Assembly (NCBI RefSeq): GCF_032595355.1
Contig: NZ_JASMWN010000003.1
Coordinates: forward strand, 364,020-428,019
Length of the DNA stretch: 64,000 nt
Source: Sedimentitalea todarodis
GTDB taxonomy: Bacteria > Pseudomonadota > Alphaproteobacteria > Rhodobacterales > Rhodobacteraceae
Direction of reading: 5' to 3'
Below the pieces are notes generated by a model, which saw only the letters and a program-made list of their open reading frames with translations, ran no database searches and was not told the DNA's origin. The position numbers and the translations under genes are program-made. How positions within the stretch are numbered: position 1 is the first letter of the stretch; every line of letters begins with the position of its first letter. This document shows positions 1 to 9,024 of this stretch, in pieces.

Positions 1-593
1 ACCCCGCGCCGATCGGCACCCCGTGCATAGCCCCAGGCGACCGCGTCATGGCGCGCGGTCCCGCCCCGCGGGTGATACAGACCACCATAGATCGGAAACC
101 GTCCGTTGTCGAAATCAAGATAGGGCAGATGGGCCCGCACCCCGTCCCGGTCGAGCAATTCCGCGTCATCGCCCTGGTTGATCATTGCATTTCCACGGCG
201 CGCAAATGCATCGCGCTGCCCATCGGAGTGAAACAGGTTGATCAGGCCCCGCTGGGAATGCATGACGTTGTAGTTCAGGTCCTCTTCCAGACCTTCCCAG
301 AGCTTGAGGGAGTGCGAATAGAATTCTGAATTGCCCTGCAGGAAATAGTTCGCGCGCACGATGGTCGTGTTGCGCCCGACATTGCCACCACCGATATAGT
401 TCTTTTCCAGCACGGCGATGTTGGTCAGCCCATGCTCCTTGGCAAGGTAGTAGGCCGTGCTCAGCCCATGCCCGCCACCGCCGATGATGATGATATCGTA
501 TTCGGGTTTCGGCTCGGGGTCGCGCCAGTGCGGCGTCCAACCCCGATTCCCGGTCAGCCCCTCCGTCAGGACTTTCCAGCCGGAAAAACGCAT
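1..593 (-). CDS. soxB: Sarcosine oxidase beta subunit, 5' part (runs off window)
   Basis: Reading the minus strand from the ATG at 593 gives an open frame with no stop to base 1, so only about the first 197 residues are seen. The product begins MRFSGWKVL and has a Rossmann FAD motif (IIIIGGGGHGLSTAYYL, near residues 34-50) followed by NVGRNTTIVRANY, the hallmark N-terminus of the beta subunit of heterotetrameric sarcosine oxidase. That enzyme oxidatively demethylates sarcosine to glycine and formaldehyde/5,10-methylene-THF in the cytoplasm. A GGGGAATGAC ribosome site precedes the 593 start; an in-frame ATG at 605 is possible but less well placed. The soxDAG partners would lie outside the window to the left. 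The choline transporter at 34-37 kb fits a choline-to-glycine catabolic lifestyle. Confidence 0.9.
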   Translation of the reverse strand, partial: MRFSGWKVLTEGLTGNRGWTPHWRDPEPKPEYDIIIIGGGGHGLSTAYYLAKEHGLTNIAVLEKNYIGGGNVGRNTTIVRANYFLQGNSEFYSHSLKLWEGLEEDLNYNVMHSQRGLINLFHSDGQRDAFARRGNAMINQGDDAELLDRDGVRAHLPYLDFDNGRFPIYGGLYHPRGGTARHDAVAWGYARGADRRG

Positions 594-979
594 GTCATTC
601 CCCATTTGCGAGAGCGCAGGACGTTGCCCTTGCCCGTTCATTTTCCAAGACCTATCAGCGCTCTCGACGAAAACCCAACTGATTTTGATATGACGCAATC
701 TGATAGCGTCGTGAGATGCCCTGCAAGGTTACCCGGCAGGTTCACGGGAATCGCCGCGCGCCGTTACGCCGATCCGTTTATGCGATGCTGAACAAGATCC
801 GTTGCAGAGATGCATCCAGCGCCAGCCTTGCCAATTCAACGCTCCAGCCCGTACGTAGACACGCGCGGGCTGAATTGTTTGTCCGACGGCTTGTCACTTT
901 GGTGCGACCTTGCCGCAGCTATGATCGCCTGGGCCCCGGATCTAGCCGGTTTGCTCAGGCCTCAGATGCAACACGGCGT
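594..979. other. Intergenic region, no gene seen
   Basis: These 386 bases separate the 5' end of soxB from the 3' end of glutamate dehydrogenase. No reading frame in either strand resembles a protein family, and no tRNA is visible. A short dyad GACGC-N9-GCGTC near 687-705 lies in the expected soxB promoter zone but is too short to call an operator. Confidence 0.5.
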
Positions 980-2410
980 TCAAAGCCCCTTGGCGCGGTA
1001 ACTCGCCGCCACCTTGGTAATCGAGACGAGGTAGGCTGCCGTTCGCAAATCGTCGACATCATCGCGCTCGTGCCAAACCTCGTGCATCGACTGATAGGCC
1101 GTACGCATCGTGTCATCCAGACCAGACCGCACAAGCTCCAACTCGTCAGCACCTCGAAGGTATTTCTTCTTGAAGTCGGGAGTCATCGACCAGGCATCGC
1201 CGAGATATCGGTCCAGGCGCTCCAATTCGTCCACGACCAATTGGTGACGCGCCTCTTCCTGCCGACGTTGCATGCGGCCAAAGCGAATGTGGCTCAGGTT
1301 CTTGACCCATTCGAAGTAGGACACGGTCACACCGCCCGCGTTGGCGTACATGTCCGGAATGATGACGACTCCCCTGGCGCGCAGAATGTCATCCGCCCCC
1401 GCCGTGATCGGACCGTTTGCCGCCTCGATGATCAATGGCGCCTTGATCCGGTCCGCATTTTGCAGGTTGATCACGCCTTCCAGTGCGGCCGGGATCAGGA
1501 TGTCGCAGTCTTCTTCAAGAACCGCAGCCCCCTCGGCGGAATGGGCCGCATCCGGGAAACCGGTGACCCCTCCGTGCCCGCGTATCCAGTTGAACACCGC
1601 TTCGACATCAAGACCCCCCGGATTGAACAGAGCGCCATCGCGTTCGATGATGCCGGTGATGATCGCACCATCCTCTTCGGCCAGGAATTTGGCCGCGTGG
1701 TATCCGACGTTGCCCAGACCCTGTACGATGATCCTCTTGCCATCCAGCGACCCAGACAGGCCGGACTTTGCAACGTCTTCGGGATGTCGGAAGAACTCTC
1801 TCAGGGCATATTGCACGCCACGCCCCGTGGCCTCGACCCGGCCGGCAATACCGCCGGCATTCGGCGGCTTGCCAGTCACACAGGCCCGCGCGTTGATATC
1901 CGTAGTATTCATGCGGGCGTATTGGTCGGCAATCCACGCCATTTCCCGCTCGCCCGTTCCCATGTCAGGCGCAGGCACGTTCTGGCTCGGGTTAATCAGA
2001 TCACGCTTGACCAGTTCATAGGCAAAGCGACGGGTGATCTGCTCCAGTTCGTGTTCGTCATATTGGCGCGGATCGATCCTCAGACCACCCTTGGAGCCGC
2101 CAAACGGTGTCTCCACCAAGGCGCATTTATAGGTCATCAGCGCGGCGAGCGCCTCGACCTCATCCTGGTTGACGCCCGTGGCGAAGCGGATACCGCCCTT
2201 GACCGGTTCCATATGCTCGGAATGCACTGACCTGTACCCGGTAAAGGTCTGGATCTGCCCGCGCAGCCGCACACCAAAACGTACGGTATAGGTGGCGTTG
2301 CATACCCGGATCTTTTCTTCCAGCCCCGGCGGCAAGTCCATCAGCGCCACCGCGCGATTGAACATCAGATCGACGCTTTCGCGGAATGTCGGCTCGTTTC
2401 TCTGGTTCAT
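980..2410 (-). CDS. gdhA: Glu/Leu/Phe/Val-family glutamate dehydrogenase (476 aa)
   Basis: This 476-residue protein belongs to the amino-acid dehydrogenase superfamily that interconverts glutamate with 2-oxoglutarate and ammonia. The N-terminal dimerisation/substrate domain carries EHMEPVKGGIRF and the catalytic segment TPFGGSKGGLRIDP; the second half is a Rossmann NAD(P) domain with VQGLGNVGYHAA. Length and motifs match the NAD-type bacterial GDH of about 450-480 residues rather than the 1600-residue large GDH. The start is preceded by GGGAGGAG, well spaced. It stands alone, divergent from the Tad-like operon. Family membership is secure; the exact cofactor preference cannot be read from sequence by eye. 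Confidence 0.92.
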   Translation of the reverse strand: MNQRNEPTFRESVDLMFNRAVALMDLPPGLEEKIRVCNATYTVRFGVRLRGQIQTFTGYRSVHSEHMEPVKGGIRFATGVNQDEVEALAALMTYKCALVETPFGGSKGGLRIDPRQYDEHELEQITRRFAYELVKRDLINPSQNVPAPDMGTGEREMAWIADQYARMNTTDINARACVTGKPPNAGGIAGRVEATGRGVQYALREFFRHPEDVAKSGLSGSLDGKRIIVQGLGNVGYHAAKFLAEEDGAIITGIIERDGALFNPGGLDVEAVFNWIRGHGGVTGFPDAAHSAEGAAVLEEDCDILIPAALEGVINLQNADRIKAPLIIEAANGPITAGADDILRARGVVIIPDMYANAGGVTVSYFEWVKNLSHIRFGRMQRRQEEARHQLVVDELERLDRYLGDAWSMTPDFKKKYLRGADELELVRSGLDDTMRTAYQSMHEVWHERDDVDDLRTAAYLVSITKVAASYRAKGL

Positions 2411-2727
2411 ATGTTACTCCTCCCGAACGTTCACAACGACTCATCTGTGCTGTGTTCTACGAGCCAACCTATGACGAGATGGTGAAGTTTGGCGACATAT
2501 TTGACATGATCCTGTACATGACTGCATGAAATCGACCATAATGCAGGGTGGAAAGGGCGCGTGGTTCAGCGGGGAATTCGGCGACGAACGAGATAGGATT
2601 GTACTAAACTTGTAGGAAAAATACGTAATCTGGCGCGATTTGTGTCCAATTTCCGTCACGTTCCGTTGACATAGATTGATAGATTTTTTTTGTCCGATGT
2701 CCCTAATAGGACGGATGAGGTTTAACG
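2411..2727. promoter_or_regulatory. Divergent promoter region gdhA / Tad-like operon
   Basis: This 317-base region lies between two divergent start codons and must hold both promoters. It is more AT-rich than its surroundings in its right half (about 2590-2700). A TTGACA hexamer occurs at 2666-2671, but no good -10 box sits 16-18 bases downstream, so no specific promoter is called. No gene-like frame is present. Confidence 0.45.
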
Positions 2728-4497
2728 ATGAGTTCCAATGCCAAGGCCAGCAAACTGAATCGCCCCGACAGACGATCCGTATGCGCCCCCGTGCGTGCAG
2801 GTTTTCTGCGTGACTTCGCACGCGACGACAGCGGCGCGATGCTGGTCTTTGGCGTCTATGCATTTCTCATCATCCTGATGGTTGCCGGGATCGGCATCGA
2901 CTTCATGCGCTTTGAACGCGACCGTTCCAAACTCCAGGCGACTCTGGATCGCGCGGTCCTCGCGGCGGCAGACCTTGATCAACCGATGGACCCATCTGCG
3001 GTCGTGGAAGATTATTTCGCGAAATCGGGACTGGGTGAATATCTCACCTCGGTGACAGTGGACGAGGGTCTTGGCTATCGCGTGGTTTCGGCGACGGCCA
3101 GCACAGCAATCGATACGCAGTTCATGCACATGAATGGCGTGGACACGCTGATCGCGCCGGCCGCTGGCACGGCAGAGGAACGCATCGACGGTGTCGAGAT
3201 CTCGCTGGTGCTTGATGTTTCGGGTTCGATGAACAACAACAACCGTTTGCCGAACCTGATCACGGCTGCACGAGAGTTTGTCGATACCATGGCCGACAAC
3301 AGCGCCGAGGGTGACCTGTCGATGTCGATCATCCCCTATGCGACCCAAGTTGCGGTGCCGCAGACCCTGATGGAACAATTCAATGTATCCGAAGAGCACC
3401 GGTATTCGAACTGCATCAATTTCGCGAGCGATGACTTCGATACGGCGACCATGTCCTATATCGACGCATACCAGCGAACGATGCATTTCGACCCCTGGTA
3501 CGTATTTGATGGGCTTATGCAATCAGACGTCACTCTGGTCGGAAATGACGATCAATCACTGCCAGTCTGCGAGGCCGATGTCGACCGCCAAATCCTGCTC
3601 ATGCAATCCGATCCGGAGATCCTGAAATCCTATATCAGCAATCTGACCGCCCGCGGCAACACGTCGATCGACGTTGGAATGAAGTGGGGGACGGCGCTGC
3701 TTGATCCCAGCCTTCGCATTGCAATGAATTCGCTCAGCACGATCGGCGATGTTCCCGAAAGCGCGTCGCAGCTGCCAACAAATTACAACGACGGCGAGAC
3801 ACTCAAGGTGATCGTCCTGATGACCGACGGGCAGAACACGCCTCAATACTTCATCAACGAGGGGTTTCGCGAGGGGTCCTCGAATGTCTTCTTCAACAAT
3901 GACGAGAAAGCGTATTCGATCTATCACCCGCCAGCGGACGCCTATTTCTGGCCCGACGACAACAAGGGGCAGCATTACGACAGCAATGGCAACTTGGTGA
4001 GTGATGGCAACATGTGGGCCGACCATCCCTATGGAGCAAATCATCCAGAAGGCAGCGACGAAGGATGTATCGGATCCTCACCGGAAAACTGGTTCTGCAC
4101 GGAACGGTCTGAACCCGGCACGCCGATCAACCTCGCCTATCCGGATCTTTGGGCGCATGTGACTCTCAAGGCGAACCTGGATGAAAACTATGACAATAGT
4201 AACTTCATGTCATCGTCGGAAGCTTACCGAAAGTGGTATCAGGATGTTCGCAACTATGTGAATACCTGGGTCAAGAACAGCCGCACGGAGCGGATCTGCG
4301 ATGTTGCCAAGGACAACAACATCATCGTGTTCACAATTGGCTTTGACGCCCCATCCGGCGGTGTCGACATCCTGAAGTACTGTTCCAGTTCCGACGCCCA
4401 CTTCTTTGAGGTCAAACGCGATACGGATGGCGAGAAAATTCGAATTGCCTTCTCGTCGATCGCCTCGTCGATCCGCAAATTGAGGTTGACCCAGTGA
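2728..4497 (+). CDS. TadG-like protein with vWA domain (589 aa)
   Basis: The protein has a short cytoplasmic N-terminus, one hydrophobic segment at about residues 37-60 (GAMLVFGVYAFLIILMVAG) and a large extracytoplasmic part. It therefore has TadG/TadE-type topology, a pseudopilin-like insertion with a DDSGAM processing-like motif just before the membrane segment. From about residue 155 it carries a von Willebrand factor A domain with a complete MIDAS start DVSGSM (163-168) and a second acidic loop LMTDGQNTP near 365. Such proteins belong to Flp/Tad pili loci or act as surface adhesins. It starts a three-gene operon: the next gene overlaps its stop by four bases (GTGA). The ATG has GAGG upstream. 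No tad secretion ATPase or prepilin peptidase is in the window. Confidence 0.8.
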   Translation: MSSNAKASKLNRPDRRSVCAPVRAGFLRDFARDDSGAMLVFGVYAFLIILMVAGIGIDFMRFERDRSKLQATLDRAVLAAADLDQPMDPSAVVEDYFAKSGLGEYLTSVTVDEGLGYRVVSATASTAIDTQFMHMNGVDTLIAPAAGTAEERIDGVEISLVLDVSGSMNNNNRLPNLITAAREFVDTMADNSAEGDLSMSIIPYATQVAVPQTLMEQFNVSEEHRYSNCINFASDDFDTATMSYIDAYQRTMHFDPWYVFDGLMQSDVTLVGNDDQSLPVCEADVDRQILLMQSDPEILKSYISNLTARGNTSIDVGMKWGTALLDPSLRIAMNSLSTIGDVPESASQLPTNYNDGETLKVIVLMTDGQNTPQYFINEGFREGSSNVFFNNDEKAYSIYHPPADAYFWPDDNKGQHYDSNGNLVSDGNMWADHPYGANHPEGSDEGCIGSSPENWFCTERSEPGTPINLAYPDLWAHVTLKANLDENYDNSNFMSSSEAYRKWYQDVRNYVNTWVKNSRTERICDVAKDNNIIVFTIGFDAPSGGVDILKYCSSSDAHFFEVKRDTDGEKIRIAFSSIASSIRKLRLTQ

Positions 4498-5033
4498 GGC
4501 GCCGGGTTGCGATCCTGTTCAGGCGCTTCCTGCGTTCGGAGAACGGCAACGGGACGATCGAGTTCGTGATCACCTTTCCTGCCATGCTGCTCTTCATGCT
4601 GTCAGGCATCGAATTGGGTATCATGACCCTGAACCATTCCAGCCTGGAACGGGCGATGGATCTGACCGTACGCGATATTCGCCTCAGCACCGGCTCTGCC
4701 CCACAGCACGACGCGATCAAGGACCTGATCTGCGACCGTGCCGGCTTCATCAGCAATTGCAAATCCAACCTCAGGCTCGAGATGATCCAGGTCGATCCGC
4801 GCAACTGGACGGGCGTGGTGCGTGAAGCCTCCTGCACCGACGCATCCAGAGAGGTGCAACCCAAGGTGAACTTCAAGAACGACGCTGGCGACAACGAACT
4901 GATGATCCTGCGGGCCTGCGCCAAGATTTCGCCGGTTTTCCCCACCACCGGGCTGGGCAAGAGCATGGCGAAAGATGGCGCCGGTCAATACGCGCTCGTA
5001 TCCACGTCTGCATTTGTGCAGGAGCCGAGGTAA
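4494..5033 (+). CDS. TadE-family membrane-anchored protein (179 aa)
   Basis: This is a small protein with an N-terminal TadE signature. A basic start MRRRVAILFRRFLRSENGNG is followed by TIEFVITFPAMLLFMLSGIELG, a single membrane segment with the conserved Glu found in TadE pseudopilins (about residues 22-45). The rest is predicted to lie outside the membrane and has several Cys residues. The GTG start overlaps the TGA of the preceding vWA gene. TadE proteins are minor pseudopilins of tight-adherence (Flp) pili; the tandem with the vWA protein and a second TadE suggests a surface complex assembled together. Its substrate or partner cannot be stated from sequence. Confidence 0.8.
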   Translation: MRRRVAILFRRFLRSENGNGTIEFVITFPAMLLFMLSGIELGIMTLNHSSLERAMDLTVRDIRLSTGSAPQHDAIKDLICDRAGFISNCKSNLRLEMIQVDPRNWTGVVREASCTDASREVQPKVNFKNDAGDNELMILRACAKISPVFPTTGLGKSMAKDGAGQYALVSTSAFVQEPR

Positions 5034-5036
5034 GCC

Positions 5037-5603
5037 ATGCGACCTGCAAGACTGCGCACCCTTCTCGCCACTTTCTGGAATGACACACGTGGCAGCGTGA
5101 CGGTGGAATTCATCCTTGCGATGCCCTTTGTGTTCTGGGCGTTCATGGCATCCTACGTCTATTTTGATGGCTATCATCAAAGCACCGCAAATCTGAAAGC
5201 AGCCTATACGATCAGCGATCTGATTTCCCGGGAAACGACCGATATCAACGATGCCTATGTCGACAGCATGTACGAGCTCTTTGGTTTGATGACTCACACG
5301 CCGAGCGACATCGCTTTGCGCATCTCCGTCGTCCGCTGGGATGAACCCGACAATCGCTACTATGTCAACTGGTCGGCAAACCGCGGCTTTCCCGACGCGT
5401 TGAACGACGCAACGATCAGCCAGTTCGCAGGCAAGCTCCCGACGATGCCGGACAATGAAATTGTCATCCTTGTAGAAACGGAAAACACGTTCACGCCACT
5501 GTTCAGGATCGGCATGGACGAGACCAAGCTGGAGAATTTCGTGTTCACCCGGCCCCGGTTCGTTGACCAGATCAAGTGGAACGGCCAAAGCAGTCTCGGC
5601 TGA
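5037..5603 (+). CDS. Second TadE-like membrane-anchored protein (188 aa)
   Basis: The start MRPARLRTLLATFWNDTRGS is followed by VTVEFILAMPFVFWAFMASYVYFDGYHQ, the TadE-type anchor with a conserved Glu at the beginning of the hydrophobic stretch (about residues 20-45). The extracytoplasmic remainder has no recognisable domain. It begins three bases after the stop of the previous TadE gene, with GAGG upstream of the ATG, and ends the Tad-like trio. The pair of TadE-like proteins plus a TadG/vWA protein is a frequent alphaproteobacterial arrangement; function in adhesion or pilus assembly is inferred from family. Confidence 0.75.
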   Translation: MRPARLRTLLATFWNDTRGSVTVEFILAMPFVFWAFMASYVYFDGYHQSTANLKAAYTISDLISRETTDINDAYVDSMYELFGLMTHTPSDIALRISVVRWDEPDNRYYVNWSANRGFPDALNDATISQFAGKLPTMPDNEIVILVETENTFTPLFRIGMDETKLENFVFTRPRFVDQIKWNGQSSLG

Positions 5604-5664
5604 GACCGCTCCCCGCGGCCAGCATTGCCATCCGAATTATTATGCCTTACGCCGATGGCCGCGA

Positions 5665-6135
5665 TCAGCGGCGCGCGGCGAGTTGTTCGGCAAGGCGATC
5701 CGCCATGAAACGAGCCTGATGTGCCGGAATAACACCGCCCACGCCAACATGGCGACCAAACCGCCACCACAGGCCCGGTCGCCAGGTTTTCACAGTTGGC
5801 ACATGGGTTCGCACAACAAAACCGTTTGACGGTTTGAAGGCAAGAAACCCCCTGTCCATAGACAGGATTTCGTCTAGGCGGGCGATGGAGACCCCACTGC
5901 TGTCGCGCAATCCTTCGCTGGTGAGTTCAATACGATGCAGCGTCGCCTGATAAAGCCGCAGGGCAATGACCAGGGAAAAGACGCCAAGAACAATGGCACA
6001 GGTCCGCAAGATCGCCGAGGTGCCTGTCGTGGCACCGGAATAGATCAGGAGCACGGCCACCCCGCCCAGCGTCGCCACAGCCATCCAGCGCCGAAACGCG
6101 CTGGCCTCCACAACTGCGATAACGTCCGTTTGCAT
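5665..6135 (-). CDS. Small two-TM protein, PH-like C-terminus (156 aa)
   Basis: The family is not identified with certainty. The N-terminal third has two hydrophobic stretches (about residues 17-35 and 42-60), followed by a soluble domain of about 90 residues. Its pattern (HRIELTSEGLRDSSG, a short loop, then LDEILSMDRGFLAF) resembles the bacterial PH/YdbT-like domains that follow paired membrane helices. A GGAGGG ribosome site precedes the ATG. It is convergent with the TadE genes. No operon partner is evident. Confidence 0.6.
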   Translation of the reverse strand: MQTDVIAVVEASAFRRWMAVATLGGVAVLLIYSGATTGTSAILRTCAIVLGVFSLVIALRLYQATLHRIELTSEGLRDSSGVSIARLDEILSMDRGFLAFKPSNGFVVRTHVPTVKTWRPGLWWRFGRHVGVGGVIPAHQARFMADRLAEQLAARR

Positions 6136-6202
6136 CGAGCCCTCCCGGCGGTTGCATCAACCTGCGCATATCGCAGTCAGACACTGCATGTACAGACAGT
6201 CT

Positions 6203-7153
6203 CTAACCCTCGCGCAAAATGATGACTTCTGCGCCGGGTTCCTCGGGTTCGTCATCGACCATCTCGGCCGGGAAACCGGGTGCCCGGATATCCAGCCCCG
6301 TGGCCTCTTCCAGACGCCGGATGATATTGGGAGAGAGCTCGCGTGGCCCAAAGCGCTCGATGCCATCGGCAAAAATGTCGATCAGTTTCGGGCTGATGTC
6401 CAATGGCACGCCCGAACGGTCGGCCACCAGCTGAAACAGGCCGATGTCCTTGGCCACGAGATCCATTGTGAACGAGATATCGCGGCTGCCGTTCAGGATC
6501 ACCTGGCTTTCGGTTTCATGCACGAAACTTGTCCCCGAGCTGATCCGGATCGCCTCGTAGGCCACGCTCAGATCCATGCCGGCGGCCTTGGACACAACCA
6601 GCGCCTCGGCACAGCTGACCAGATTGGCGGTGGCGAGATAGTTGGTCACGACCTTGAGAATGCTGGCGCTGCCCAAATCCCCGGTATGCAGAACCCGCCG
6701 CCCCATCGTGGTCAGCAAGGGCAGCACGCGCTCAAACGTCGGTCGGTCGCACCCGGCAAAGATGCTGATGTTGCCGCTGTCGGCGCGGTGGCACCCGCCA
6801 GAAACCGGGCAATCCACTGCTGCCCCGCCCCGCGCCCGTACGGCCTCGCCCAACCGTCTGACCTCTGCTTCGTCGGTGGTAGACATCTCCATCCAGACCT
6901 TGCCCGCCACGACCTCCTCCAGCATTTCGGACATCACCGCGTCGCTCGCTGCCGGGCTTGGCAGGCAGGTGATTACCACATCGCAATCCCGCATCATGGC
7001 CGCAGGATTGCCGCCCGCGACCGCGCCACGTGCGACGAAGGCGGTGACAAGATCAGCATCCAGATCGTGAACCCACAGGTCGATTCCATTGCGCAGCAGG
7101 CTCCCGGACAGCTTGCCACCGACATTCCCCAACCCGACAAACCCAACGCGCAT
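6203..7153 (-). CDS. 3-hydroxyisobutyrate dehydrogenase-family NAD-binding protein (316 aa)
   Basis: This is a beta-hydroxyacid dehydrogenase of the 3-hydroxyisobutyrate/tartronate-semialdehyde reductase family. It opens with the Rossmann motif MRVGFVGLGNVGGKL and has VDCPVSGG near residue 120 (substrate-binding motif). The catalytic-Lys region is KVVTNYLATANLVSCAEAL, where the family Lys and Asn are kept. Length (316 aa) is slightly above the usual 290-300. I chose the ATG at 7153 because it has AGGGGAG upstream and starts directly at the nucleotide fold; a longer frame to 7189 lacks a ribosome site. The family acts in valine, glyoxylate or related hydroxyacid metabolism; the exact substrate is open. 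Confidence 0.8.
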   Translation of the reverse strand: MRVGFVGLGNVGGKLSGSLLRNGIDLWVHDLDADLVTAFVARGAVAGGNPAAMMRDCDVVITCLPSPAASDAVMSEMLEEVVAGKVWMEMSTTDEAEVRRLGEAVRARGGAAVDCPVSGGCHRADSGNISIFAGCDRPTFERVLPLLTTMGRRVLHTGDLGSASILKVVTNYLATANLVSCAEALVVSKAAGMDLSVAYEAIRISSGTSFVHETESQVILNGSRDISFTMDLVAKDIGLFQLVADRSGVPLDISPKLIDIFADGIERFGPRELSPNIIRRLEEATGLDIRAPGFPAEMVDDEPEEPGAEVIILREG

Positions 7154-7376
7154 GATACAGACTCCCCTGAGAATTTTTCTGAGCCTCACCTGTCAGGATG
7201 TCCCGGTCTGATCCATTTGCGACCAAGAATTTCCTGAAATGTCATCGGACGAGGCGGGTCGCCCACCGCTGACTGTCTGCGCGCGGATGCACAGCTTTGG
7301 TTTGGTAGCAATAATTGCGGACCCCCGCATCACACCTAAATTAGGATGAGTGAAACTCAGCGCAGGAGGCAGAACC

Positions 7377-8288
7377 ATGTCCCTCAGACCAACGCTCGAA
7401 ACCCGCAAGGCGATACCTACCATGGAAGGCGCAGGCGTAAAGCTGCACCGTGCCTTCGGGTTCCAGGATCCGACCGAACTCGACCCGTTCCTGTTGTTTG
7501 ATGATTTCCGCAATGATCGGCCCGAGGATTTTATCAAGGGTTTTCCGTGGCATCCGCATCGCGGGATCGAAACCATCACCTACGTGCTGTCCGGCAGTGT
7601 CGACCACGGCGATTCACTCGGCAACAGCGGAACACTGGGGGCTGGCGACGTGCAATGGATGACCGCCGGTTCGGGAATCATGCACCAGGAAATGCCACAC
7701 GGGAATGCTTCCGGGCAAATGCACGGGTTCCAGCTCTGGGGGAATTTGCCCTCAGCGCAGAAAATGACCGCGCCCCGGTATCAGGACGTGAGTGCTGCGG
7801 AAATCCCGGAGGTGATCGACGACGATGGCACCCGTGTCCGGGTCATCGTGGGTGAATTCTGGGGCAGGTCTGGGCCGGTTGATGGCATTGCCGCCGACCC
7901 GCAATATCTTGATGTGTCGGTGCCGGCAGGTGTGCGCAGGACATTTCGCATCGACACCTACCGCCGGGCGTTTGCCTATGTGTTCGAAGGGGCTGCGGCC
8001 TTTGCCGATGCGTCGGCCCCGACAGGCGTCTTGCTGGAAAAGGAAGTGGCCGGGCAAGAGGTCAATATCCGAGATCTGTCCGGTGATCGAACCCTCGTCC
8101 GGTTCGGCGCCGGCGACGAGATCACCGTTCAGGCGGGCCCCGAAGGTGTCCGGTTTCTGCTGATCTCGGGCGCTCCGATTGATGAACCCGTCGCCTGGCA
8201 CGGCCCGATTGTCATGAACACGCAGGCGGAATTGAGGCAGGCCATGCAGGATCTGCGCAACGGCATGTTTGTTCAGCCGGCGCACTAG
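7377..8288 (+). CDS. Pirin family protein (303 aa)
   Basis: This is a bicupin of the pirin family. The N-terminal cupin carries the family signature FPWHPHRGIETITYVLSG and the metal-ligand pair GSGIMHQEMP near residue 100; the C-terminal cupin (about 180-290) ends with FLLISGAPIDEPVAWHGPIVMN, typical of the YhhW/pirin type. Pirins bind a single metal, and some have quercetin 2,3-dioxygenase activity or act as redox sensors; the biological role here is unknown. The ATG at 7377 is preceded by AGGAGG seven bases upstream, so it is preferred over the upstream in-frame GTG at 7350. It is divergent from the hydroxyacid dehydrogenase. Confidence 0.88.
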   Translation: MSLRPTLETRKAIPTMEGAGVKLHRAFGFQDPTELDPFLLFDDFRNDRPEDFIKGFPWHPHRGIETITYVLSGSVDHGDSLGNSGTLGAGDVQWMTAGSGIMHQEMPHGNASGQMHGFQLWGNLPSAQKMTAPRYQDVSAAEIPEVIDDDGTRVRVIVGEFWGRSGPVDGIAADPQYLDVSVPAGVRRTFRIDTYRRAFAYVFEGAAAFADASAPTGVLLEKEVAGQEVNIRDLSGDRTLVRFGAGDEITVQAGPEGVRFLLISGAPIDEPVAWHGPIVMNTQAELRQAMQDLRNGMFVQPAH

Positions 8289-8334
8289 GGACGTTTATGA
8301 TCATAGAAACAGCGGTTGCGCCCAGAACCTTTGC

Positions 8335-8922
8335 TCAGGGCGCAACCGCTTTGCGAACCATGTCCCAATAGATAGTTTCGACCTCCTCGACCGACAGCCG
8401 GCCACCGGTCCGGTACCAGGTGTTCACCCCTGTCAGCATGGCGATCAGCGCCAGGGTCGCGATCTTGGTATCAGGCACGGAAAACACACCGGTGCAAACG
8501 CCCTGCCGCAGGATTTGTTCAAGTTCATCTTCATACCGCCGACGCAAGGTTTCGATGGTGGCGAAATTCTCGTCAGAAAGACTGCGCAGTTCCATATAGG
8601 AGACAAAGACCGCATCTGCCCGCTCCATGTGGAACGCGATGTGAAAGCGGGTAAAATCCTCAAGCTGGGCAAGCGAATCCTCGGGCACGTCCCGCGCCGC
8701 CCGTGCGGCGAGCAGGTCTTCCATATGTCCCTGCATCAGGCCGAACAGAAGGCTTTGCTTATCGGGCGTATAGTTATAGAGAGCTCCGGCCTGCACCCCG
8801 ACGTCGGAGGCAATCTGGCGCATCGAAACGGCCGCATAGCCGTGTTGAGCAAAAAGGCGCATCGCGACGTCGCGAATGCGCGGACCAGTGATATCGGAGT
8901 GGGAACCGGTTGTACGAGCCAT
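8335..8922 (-). CDS. TetR-family transcriptional regulator (195 aa)
   Basis: The N-terminal helix-turn-helix of the TetR family spans about residues 12-60 (RIRDVAMRLFAQHGYAAVSM, then QIASDVGVQAGALYNY and the F/L-rich end of helix 4). The C-terminal ligand domain is all-helical, with no family-specific ligand clue that I recognise. A perfect 22-bp palindrome lies 12 bases upstream of the start codon, between this gene and the divergent lipoprotein gene, and is the obvious operator. The regulator therefore probably represses itself and possibly the small lipoprotein. Confidence 0.88.
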   Translation of the reverse strand: MARTTGSHSDITGPRIRDVAMRLFAQHGYAAVSMRQIASDVGVQAGALYNYTPDKQSLLFGLMQGHMEDLLAARAARDVPEDSLAQLEDFTRFHIAFHMERADAVFVSYMELRSLSDENFATIETLRRRYEDELEQILRQGVCTGVFSVPDTKIATLALIAMLTGVNTWYRTGGRLSVEEVETIYWDMVRKAVAP

Positions 8923-8933
8923 GTCGGGGATGC

Positions 8934-8955
8934 TATCTGAACATATGTTCAGATA
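8934..8955. promoter_or_regulatory. Perfect 22-bp palindrome, probable TetR operator
   Basis: The half-site TATCTGAACAT is followed immediately by its exact reverse complement ATGTTCAGATA, with no central spacer. It sits between the divergent starts of the TetR regulator (8922) and the lipoprotein (9025). Perfect dyads of this length next to a tetR gene are the usual autoregulatory operator. No other copy was noticed in the window. Confidence 0.75.
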
Positions 8956-9024
8956 AAACCCCTGCTTGCACTGCGACCTTCAAACAGGCATCACAAAGGC
9001 CAGATCGCGACGCAAGAGGTGCCG

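Noticed and set aside
716..2230. 504-codon plus-strand frame opposite glutamate dehydrogenase
   Set aside because: Composition is Arg/His/Gln-rich noise, and the minus strand carries an intact enzyme.
2666..2671. TTGACA as the -35 box of the Tad-like operon
   Set aside because: No acceptable -10 hexamer at 16-18 bases; the T-run there is not promoter-like enough.
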